Below are positions 31,106 through 37,282 of a stretch of 37,282 nucleotides of DNA, piece by piece. Numbering within the stretch: the stretch's first letter is position 1; the number at the start of each line of letters is the position of its first letter. The stretch comes from Cryobacterium shii. Lineage in GTDB: Bacteria; Actinomycetota; Actinomycetes; Actinomycetales; Microbacteriaceae. The DNA is taken from positions 1 through 37,282 of the forward strand of contig NZ_SOFY01000034.1 in NCBI RefSeq assembly GCF_004402595.1, given 5' to 3'. Below the pieces are notes generated by a model, which saw only the letters and a list, made by a program, of their open reading frames with translations, searched no databases and was not told where the DNA came from. A program made the translations under genes and the position numbers.

Positions 31106-31812
31106 TGCCCCATGCCCAGGCCGCCGTCGACGGGGATGACCGCGCCGGAGATATAGGCGGCATCGTCGCCGGCGAGCCAGGTGACGACACGCGCGACCTC
31201 ACCCGGTGTGGCGAAACGGCCGGCCGGGATGCTTCGCTTGTAATCGGCCTGCTGTGACTCGGACAGCTGGGCCGTCATGTCGGTCTCGATGAAGCCGGGG
31301 GCCACGACGTTGGCCGTGATCCCTCGGGCACCGAGTTCCCGGGTGACCGAGCGGGCCAGACCGATCAGGCCGCTCTTGGACGCGGAGTAGTTGACCTGTC
31401 CGGCCGACCCGTGCAGGCCGACCACGCTGGAGATCAGCACGATGCGGCCGAATCGGGCCTTGAGCATGCCCTTCGACGCCCGCTTGACCACGCGGAACGC
31501 CCCGCTGAGGTTGGTGTCGATGACCGACGTGAAATCCTCCTCCGTCATGCGCATCAGCAGGGTGTCGCGGGTGATGCCGGCGTTGGCGACGACAACTTCC
31601 ACCGGGCCCAGGGCGGCTTCGATCTCGGTGAAGGCGGCGTCGATCGAGGCGGCATTGGTCACGTCGGCGCGCACGGTCAGGCTGCCGGCGGGGCCCTCGC
31701 CGCTTCTCGCCGTCACGGCCACCCGGTGGCCCTGGCGGACGAACTCCTCGGCGATGGAGAAACCGATTCCGCGGTTTCCGCCGGTGACAAGAACGGTGCG
31801 GCCAGTCGTCAT
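31102..31812 (-). CDS. fabG: 3-oxoacyl-ACP reductase-like SDR
   Basis: The protein has 236 residues and is a classical short-chain dehydrogenase. TGGNRGIG (10-17) binds NADP(H), NAGI is at 77-80, the catalytic triad is Ser129, Tyr142 and Lys146 (ISS, NYSASKSG), and the C-terminal end is [14 protein letters not shown]. It resembles FabG/MabA that reduces 3-oxoacyl-ACP in fatty acid elongation. It stands alone, not in a fatty acid operon. A TAAACT -10 candidate lies at 31865-31870, and AGGA precedes ATG 31812 by about nine bases, so this gene probably has a normal leader. Confidence 0.9.
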   Translation of the reverse strand: MTTGRTVLVTGGNRGIGFSIAEEFVRQGHRVAVTARSGEGPAGSLTVRADVTNAASIDAAFTEIEAALGPVEVVVANAGITRDTLLMRMTEEDFTSVIDTNLSGAFRVVKRASKGMLKARFGRIVLISSVVGLHGSAGQVNYSASKSGLIGLARSVTRELGARGITANVVAPGFIETDMTAQLSESQQADYKRSIPAGRFATPGEVARVVTWLAGDDAAYISGAVIPVDGGLGMGH

Positions 31813-31938
31813 TTGCGGGTCCTATCTCTTCCCAGCGAACGAACACCGTGCGCACGTATATTCCAGTTTAGGCGGTGCAGGTCATCGTTCGACGAGACGT
31901 AGGCTTAACACGGAAAACTTCACCGACTGACCGAATCG

Positions 31939-32232
31939 ATGGCACTCATGAAACAGCAGTCGATCACCACTCTCCCGCCTTCACCCGATGAGGAGCGGCG
32001 ATCCCGGATGATCAAGTATTCGATCGCCATGGGCATCCGCATGGTCTGCATCGTGCTGATGCTCTTCGTGCAGGGCTGGTGGCTGCTCCTGTGCGCCATC
32101 GGTGCGATCGCACTGCCCTACTTCGCCGTCGTCGTGGCGAACGTGCAGGGCGGGGGCGCCCGTGCCACCGTGGTAAGGCCGGGCGCGATCCAGGTACACC
32201 GGCTGCCGGACAAGGATGAGAGCGGAACGTGA
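31939..32232 (+). CDS. DUF3099 family small membrane protein
   Basis: The protein has 97 residues. The family signature SITTLPPSPDEERRSRMIKYSIAM is followed by two membrane helices (about 33-50 and 53-71) and a polar tail (RPGAIQVHRLPDKDE). Function is unknown; the family is actinobacterial. Start ATG 31939 or ATG 31948; no ribosome binding site is seen for either. TAGGCT at 31900-31905 could be the -10. It is the first of three genes with stop-start overlaps (next gene GTGA), so it is co-translated with the small Cys-rich protein and SURF1. Confidence 0.85.
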   Translation: MALMKQQSITTLPPSPDEERRSRMIKYSIAMGIRMVCIVLMLFVQGWWLLLCAIGAIALPYFAVVVANVQGGGARATVVRPGAIQVHRLPDKDESGT

Positions 32233-32462
32233 TCGGGCTCGGAACTGAGCCAGAGAAGACGACGTGCTCCCGGGCTGGATGCCGCGAGGCTGCGGGCTGG
32301 CGGGTGGACTGGCGCAATCCCCGCATCCACTCCGCCGACCGGGTCAAGACCTGGCTCGCCTGTGACGAGCACGTCGACTATCTCCGGGATTTCCTGGCCA
32401 GCCGGGACTTCCCGGTATCCGTGGTCCCGCTCGCCCCCTCGCCGGAAGCGGAACCGGCGTGA
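32229..32462 (+). CDS. Small Cys-rich actinobacterial protein, function unknown
   Basis: The protein has 77 residues from GTG 32229, which overlaps the DUF3099 stop. It has TTCSRAGCREAAGWRVDWRNPRIHSADR, then WLACDEHVDYLRDFLASRDFP. Cys13 and Cys18, plus Cys-x-x-His in ACDEH, could bind zinc. Similar proteins appear in many actinobacteria next to DUF3099 and SURF1, and to my knowledge are sometimes mislabelled acetone carboxylase. Nothing here supports that enzymatic name. Translation is coupled on both sides (stop overlaps the SURF1 GTG). Confidence 0.75.
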   Translation: MIGLGTEPEKTTCSRAGCREAAGWRVDWRNPRIHSADRVKTWLACDEHVDYLRDFLASRDFPVSVVPLAPSPEAEPA

Positions 32463-33301
32463 CCGGTTGGAGGTTCGCGTTCACCCGGCGCTGGGCCGGC
32501 TACATCGCGGTGACCATCCTCTTTGCCGCGGTGTGCGCCGGGCTCGGGCTGTGGCAGATTGCCCGCCGGGATCAGGCCCTCGCGGAAATCAGAAGGGTGG
32601 AGGCCAACTACGGTGCGACACCCGTGCCGCTCAAGGAGGCTCTGCCAACGCGCGGGTCCTTCTCCGAGTCGCAGAAGTGGCTGCCGGTGGAGATGACCGG
32701 CACCTACCTGAGCGAGGATGAGCTGATCGTGCGCAACCGCCCGCTCAACATCAACCCCGGTTTCGAGGTACTCACTCCCCTGCTCCTCGCCGACGGCTCC
32801 GTCTTCATCGTCGACCGAGGCTGGCTGCCGACCGGGGAAACCTCGGAGGCCCCCGCTTCGGTGCCCAACGCCCCGGCCGGCCAGGTCACCGTCGTCGCGC
32901 GCCTGAAGGCCGGGGAACCGTCCCTGGCCGGTCGTTCGGCCCGGGGAAACCAGATCGCCACGATCAACCTGACCGAGGTGGCCGCGCGACTGGACGCCCC
33001 GACCTACACCGGGGCCTACGGGCTGATGGCGTCGGAGGATCCGGCCCCGGCGGACCGGCCGGTCGCCGTCACCCGCCCGGTGAAGGACGAGGGGCCGCAC
33101 CTGTCCTATGCGTTCCAGTGGTTCGTCTTCGCCCTGATGGGCTTCGTGGGGCTGGGCTGGGCCATCCGTCAGGAGTTCCGCAGCGTGAACATCGACGACC
33201 CGACCGAGCGAGTGCGGGCTGCAGCTCGGGCGCGCCGCGCGGCTGCTCGTCCGCGCAGCGATTCGGAGATCGAGGACGACCTCATCGACAGCCCGCGTTA
33301 A
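32459..33301 (+). CDS. SURF1 family protein (cytochrome oxidase biogenesis)
   Basis: The protein has 280 residues. One membrane helix lies near the N-terminus (AGYIAVTILFAAVCAGLGLWQ, about 13-33) and one near the C-terminus (FQWFVFALMGFVGLGWAI), with an external loop of about 185 residues between. The SURF1 motifs are GLWQIARRDQAL, VRNRPLNINPGFEVLTPL and DRGWLP. SURF1 helps heme a insertion into cytochrome c oxidase. It is followed by an Arg/Ala-rich cytoplasmic tail. GTG 32459 overlaps the previous stop. The convergent ABC-F gene starts ending 56 bases away, with a tandem repeat between. Confidence 0.9.
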   Translation: MTGWRFAFTRRWAGYIAVTILFAAVCAGLGLWQIARRDQALAEIRRVEANYGATPVPLKEALPTRGSFSESQKWLPVEMTGTYLSEDELIVRNRPLNINPGFEVLTPLLLADGSVFIVDRGWLPTGETSEAPASVPNAPAGQVTVVARLKAGEPSLAGRSARGNQIATINLTEVAARLDAPTYTGAYGLMASEDPAPADRPVAVTRPVKDEGPHLSYAFQWFVFALMGFVGLGWAIRQEFRSVNIDDPTERVRAAARARRAAARPRSDSEIEDDLIDSPR

Positions 33302-33316
33302 GCGGGTTCACCGCGG

Positions 33317-33357
33317 TGATCAGGCCAGCGTGAACCGGCCAGGCCGGCGTGAACTGA

Positions 33358-33373
<16 letters not shown>
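33317..33373. repeat. Three 19-bp tandem repeat units covering the ABC-F gene end
   Basis: Units at 33317-33335, 33336-33354 and 33355-33373 share the frame TGATCAGGCCAGCGTGAAC; unit 2 has three changes and unit 3 has two. Unit 3 holds the last codons and TGA stop of the ABC-F gene on the minus strand. The other units look like downstream copies of this gene end. Confidence 0.75.
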
Positions 33374-34956
<1,583 letters not shown>

Positions 34957-35051
34957 AGCAATAGTCCGTTCGGGGAGGTCGTGGAATGAGGAGGCCCAGA
35001 CGGGCCAGCTTTCAAGTATATTTGTTCGTTTGCCCTCCGGAGTCCGCCGAG

Positions 35052-35681
35052 CTACGAAAGCGCCCCTTGAAGTGACTTGACGAGCCAGTCACGGTACGCC
35101 GGTCCGGACCAGCCGAGGTCGGTGACCAGCGACCGGAATGCCTGCGGGTGGCCGAGCGCCCAGATGGCTGCCGCCGCCTCGTGATCGCTCAGCCCGCTGC
35201 GCAGACCCCGCCGAGCTCGTAGCGCGGATGCCGCCGACCCGTAGGCGTGGAGCCGCTGGGTGGAACGCCGGATCTCCAGCTTCTCAAGGTCCGCATCGAC
35301 ACCGGCCGCTTGAATGATCACCCGGTGCACCGCGGCGGAGCGTTCGTTCGCCGTGACGATGCCGTCGACGAGGGTCCGGATGACGTCCCCTGCGGTGCGC
35401 GCCTCCGCGTAGCGCCTCGCGACGGACTCGGGAGCCGGACCCGGGGCGTCAGGACCCGCTGCCGAGAGGTCGAGCACGGCGGAAAGCAGTTCGGCCTTGC
35501 CGCCCACGCTGTTGTAGATGGTCTGCACCGCCACGCCGGCCTCCGCCGCGATCGCCGCGATGGAGGTGGGGATATAGCCGCGTTCCAGCATCAGGCGCTG
35601 GGCGGCCGCCAGGATCACCGTTCGGGTCGCCACTGATTGAGCCGATCGGCGTGATTCTGCGGGTCTCGGGGCCTCAGACAT
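35052..35681 (-). CDS. TetR family transcriptional regulator
   Basis: The protein has 209 residues. The helix-turn-helix is at about 17-65 (TRTVILAAAQRLMLERGY, then SIAAIAAEAGVAVQTIYNSVGGKAELL). The C-terminal ligand domain is helical and unassigned. It is divergent from an osmC gene, so the two are probably co-regulated. Start ATG 35681 has TAATCT six bases upstream (leaderless), and an inverted repeat ATTAC/GTAAT overlaps that box, a likely autoregulation site. The ligand is unknown. Confidence 0.92.
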   Translation of the reverse strand: MSEAPRPAESRRSAQSVATRTVILAAAQRLMLERGYIPTSIAAIAAEAGVAVQTIYNSVGGKAELLSAVLDLSAAGPDAPGPAPESVARRYAEARTAGDVIRTLVDGIVTANERSAAVHRVIIQAAGVDADLEKLEIRRSTQRLHAYGSAASALRARRGLRSGLSDHEAAAAIWALGHPQAFRSLVTDLGWSGPAYRDWLVKSLQGALS

Positions 35682-35687
35682 GTACTT

Positions 35688-35693
35688 AGATTA
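35688..35693 (-). promoter_or_regulatory. -10 box TAATCT for the TetR gene (leaderless)
   Basis: TAATCT, then AAGTAC, then ATG 35681 on the minus strand. It overlaps the ATTAC arm of the candidate operator. Confidence 0.55.
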
Positions 35694-35712
35694 CCATTCC
35701 AATCACTGTAAT
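35690..35712. promoter_or_regulatory. Candidate TetR operator (inverted repeat ATTAC-N13-GTAAT)
   Basis: Perfect 5-base arms at 35690-35694 and 35708-35712 lie in the TetR/OsmC divergent region, overlapping the TetR -10 box. This gives autorepression, and it may also influence osmC. Confidence 0.4.
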
Positions 35713-35788
35713 AGCGTTCCATGTCTGCGATCGGAGCCGTTGATGACGCAGTGTGACCGGTCGGAGGACGCGGACGCGCACCGGCTTC

Positions 35789-35794
35789 TAGGGT
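35789..35794 (+). promoter_or_regulatory. -10 box TAGGGT for the OsmC gene (leaderless)
   Basis: TAGGGT, then TGCGTC, then ATG 35801. No ribosome binding site is present. Confidence 0.5.
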
Positions 35795-35800
35795 TGCGTC

Positions 35801-36352
35801 ATGACAATTCTGGATACCACTCTTGCCCCGTCCGACCTCCCCGCGGAGCGGGCCGAGCGACTCAGCATCGCCGGCTCCACGTGGCACGACCGCATTGCCG
35901 CGGACGCCTCGAATGCCCAGCTGACCTATCGCGTGCGGGGAACCGCCGAGGGTTCGGTCGCCAGCCGGATCACGGCCGGCAAGCATGTTTTCGTGGTCGA
36001 CGAGCCGGGCGCCCTCGCCGGAGACGACGTCGCGGCGAGCCCGGTCGAGGTGGCGCTCGGAGCGCTCATCTCCTGCCAGGTCGTCGTCTACCGCCTCTAC
36101 GCCCAGGCCCTGGGTATCCAGGTGGACGAGATCGATGTCATCGCGGACGCGGACCTCGACGTGCGCAATCTCTTCGGCATCGATCAGAGCGTCCGCGCCG
36201 GGTTCACCGATGTGCGCCTGACGATCAGCATCACCGGACCGGAATCAGACGAGCGCTACCAGGAACTCCGCTCCACCGTCGATGAGCACTGCCCCGTGCT
36301 CGACCTCTTCTCGAACGCCACTCCGGTGTCGGTCACGGTCACCAAGGCTTGA
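35801..36352 (+). CDS. OsmC/Ohr family protein
   Basis: The protein has 183 residues. Two conserved cysteines form the peroxidase pair: Cys92 (ALISCQVVVYRLYA) and Cys164 (VDEHCPVLDLF). OsmC/Ohr proteins reduce organic peroxides with thiols; some members act on other substrates. It is divergently transcribed from a TetR regulator. The start ATG 35801 follows a leaderless -10 box. The N-terminal 25 residues are a longer tail than usual for small OsmC members. Confidence 0.9.
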   Translation: MTILDTTLAPSDLPAERAERLSIAGSTWHDRIAADASNAQLTYRVRGTAEGSVASRITAGKHVFVVDEPGALAGDDVAASPVEVALGALISCQVVVYRLYAQALGIQVDEIDVIADADLDVRNLFGIDQSVRAGFTDVRLTISITGPESDERYQELRSTVDEHCPVLDLFSNATPVSVTVTKA

Positions 36353-36384
36353 CAGCTCGGACTGCGCCAGCGGTGGGCCTGGAT

Positions 36385-36390
36385 TATGAT
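36385..36390 (+). promoter_or_regulatory. -10 box TATGAT for the YjdM-type gene (leaderless)
   Basis: TATGAT, then GGCACG, then GTG 36397. This is close to the TATAAT consensus with one difference. Confidence 0.55.
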
Positions 36391-36396
36391 GGCACG

Positions 36397-36747
36397 GTGA
36401 ATGAGTCCCTGCCTCCGTGCCCTGAATGCTCCAGCGACCTGACCTACGAGATGGGCGCGCTCCTGGTCTGCCCGCTCTGCGGGCACGAGTGGGCCGCCGA
36501 AGCGGCCCCGGAGGCGGAGGCCGCCCCGGACACCACCATCAAGGATGCCTTCGGCTCGGTGCTCGCCGACGGCGACAACGTGACCGTCGTGAAGGACCTG
36601 AAGATCAAGGGCAGTTCCACGGTGATCAAGGTGGGCACGAAGGTTCGCGACATCCGCCTGGTGGACGGCGTGGGCGACCACGACATTTCCTGCCGGATCG
36701 AGGGTGTCTCCATGCAGCTGAAGTCCAGTGTGGTGAAAAGGGCCTGA
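36397..36747 (+). CDS. yjdM: YjdM/PhnA-type zinc-ribbon protein
   Basis: The protein has 116 residues from GTG 36397. The zinc ribbon has Cys8 and Cys11 (PPCPECSSD) and Cys25 and Cys28 (VCPLCGHEW). A C-terminal beta domain (about 48-116) reads DAFGSVLADGDNVTVVKDLKIKGSSTVIKVGTKVRDIRLV, typical of YjdM/PhnA family (alkylphosphonate utilisation operon protein PhnA by name only; no phn genes nearby). Actual role unknown. Start: the GTG follows a leaderless box; an internal ATG would lose the first zinc Cys pair. A 20-bp terminator follows. Confidence 0.9.
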   Translation: MNESLPPCPECSSDLTYEMGALLVCPLCGHEWAAEAAPEAEAAPDTTIKDAFGSVLADGDNVTVVKDLKIKGSSTVIKVGTKVRDIRLVDGVGDHDISCRIEGVSMQLKSSVVKRA

Positions 36748-36761
36748 GAGCGTGACGCACA

Positions 36762-36805
36762 ACGAATAAGGGGCACCCGCCGAATGGCGGGTGCCCCTTA
36801 TTCGT
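36762..36805. terminator. Bidirectional terminator between the YjdM and SufT genes
   Basis: There is a perfect 20-bp stem (36762-36781 with 36786-36805) around a GAAT loop, including AAGGGGCACCCGCC. It lies 15 bases after the YjdM stop and 10 bases before the SufT stop on the other strand. Confidence 0.85.
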
Positions 36806-36815
36806 GATCAGGTCG

Positions 36816-37145
36816 TCAGATGGAGAAGCCCAGGGCGCGCATCATGTCTCGTCCGTCATCGGTGATCTTCTCCGGTCCCCACGGCGGCATCCAGACCCAG
36901 TTGATGCGGAACTGGTCGACGACCCCGTCCAGGGCCTCGGCGGTCTGTTCTTCGAGCACGTCCGTGAGCGGGCAGCCCGCCGACGTCAGCGTCATGTGGA
37001 TGATCAGGGCGTCGTTCTCGTCATCCCAGCCCAGGTCGTAGATGAGGCCCAGGTCCACGACGTTGATGCCGAGTTCCGGGTCCATCACGTCTTTGAGCGC
37101 CTCTTCGATTTCATCGAATCGCGCCGGAGTCAGCGTTGAGACCAT
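36816..37145 (-). CDS. sufT: SufT/MIP18-type Fe-S assembly factor (DUF59)
   Basis: The protein has 109 residues. MDPELGINVVDLGLIYDLGW (residues 21-40) and TSAGCPLTDVLEE with conserved Cys58 are the DUF59 signature; near the end comes WMPPWGPEKITDDGR. SufT-type proteins help iron-sulfur cluster delivery. The start ATG 37145 lies four bases after the sufC stop, so it is the last gene of the suf operon. TAGGCT, part of the sufC stop, lies six bases before the ATG and could also give an internal leaderless start, but the operon explains it already. Confidence 0.92.
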   Translation of the reverse strand: MVSTLTPARFDEIEEALKDVMDPELGINVVDLGLIYDLGWDDENDALIIHMTLTSAGCPLTDVLEEQTAEALDGVVDQFRINWVWMPPWGPEKITDDGRDMMRALGFSI

Positions 37146-37149
37146 GCGA

Positions 37150-37282
37150 CTAGCCTACGTTTGCTTCGGTCAAAAAGCGATCGTAGCCTTCGTCTTCGAG
37201 GCGGTCGGCGAGTTCGGGGCCGCCCTGCTCGGCGATCCGGCCGTCGACGAACACGTGCACGAAGTCCGGCTTGATGTAGCGC
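37150..37282 (-). CDS. sufC: Fe-S cluster assembly ATPase SufC, C-terminal end
   Basis: Only the last 43-44 residues are in the window: RYIKPDFVHVFVDGRIAEQG, then GPELADRLEDEGYDRFL and a short tail ending NVG. This is the SufC C-terminus (KPDFVHVFVDGRI is typical). SufC is the ATPase of the SufBCD scaffold in the cytoplasm. TAG stop at 37150-37152, four bases before sufT. Confidence 0.88.
   Translation of the reverse strand, partial: RYIKPDFVHVFVDGRIAEQGGPELADRLEDEGYDRFLTEANVG

Noticed and set aside
36397-36747. Phosphonate utilisation role for the PhnA/YjdM-type protein
   Set aside because: No phn genes are nearby and the family name is historical; only the zinc ribbon can be supported.
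37145-37155. Leaderless promoter TAGGCT-N6-ATG for sufT
   Set aside because: The TAG is the sufC stop codon and sufT lies four bases after it in an operon, so the pattern is probably coincidence. It is not counted among the leaderless set.

Overview
The window is a high-GC (about two thirds G+C by eye) actinobacterial chromosome segment. Gene content and order point to Microbacteriaceae, possibly a Cryobacterium-like genus: actinobacterial GlgM/GlgC side by side, DUF3097, DUF3099, type B L31, SRAP, SURF1 and a suf cluster. The family-level call is inference from gene families, not from a marker gene. I see no rRNA, tRNA, CRISPR array, insertion sequence or prophage gene, and no gene-free stretch longer than about 250 bases.

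Layout. 1-1447: the tail of a Pro/Ala-rich membrane-anchored protein, then an XdhC-family maturation protein. 1454-6394: an MMPL/RND exporter divergent from a four-domain sulfur-relay protein (CoA-disulfide reductase, rhodanese, TusA, DsrE) preceded by a CsoR/CstR-like operator. 6459-14018: mixed small transcription units (Cys-rich protein, DUF4097 membrane protein, HAD phosphatase, DnaJ-NERD fusion, DUF1345 protein, a broken SMP-30 gene, SRAP, stomatin-like SPFH protein, DUF3097). 14114-16471: cspA with a structured leader, then an Lrp regulator divergent from a PLP-dependent sulfur amino acid enzyme. 16479-20424: on the minus strand, a SpoU methyltransferase, a D,D-carboxypeptidase and a superfamily 2 helicase. 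20529-24020: sirtuin plus histidine phosphatase (coupled), facing an alpha/beta hydrolase plus GT4 glycosyltransferase (coupled). 24135-31105: storage sugar metabolism (damaged treS, glgM, glgC) interspersed with a DEDDh exonuclease, L31 and an ABC ATPase, ending with serB. 31102-37282: fabG, a coupled DUF3099/small Cys protein/SURF1 operon, an ABC-F ATPase, a TetR/OsmC divergent pair, a YjdM-type zinc-ribbon protein, and the end of the suf operon (sufT, 3' end of sufC).

How the genes work together. GlgC makes ADP-glucose and GlgM uses it to make maltose-1-phosphate for GlgE-type glucan synthesis. TreS would normally link trehalose to the same pathway, but here it carries one frameshift and two in-frame TAG codons. 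SufC and SufT belong to Fe-S cluster assembly. The CoADR fusion likely handles persulfide sulfur.

Two features recur across the window. First, about ten genes have a TANNNT -10 box ending 6-7 bases before the start codon, so they are probably transcribed as leaderless mRNAs. Second, convergent gene pairs are often separated by long near-perfect inverted repeats acting as bidirectional terminators. The most notable items are the double-amber treS, the sulfur-relay fusion with its operator, the DnaJ-NERD fusion, the possible TOPRIM character of DUF3097, and tandem duplications that start at stop codons.
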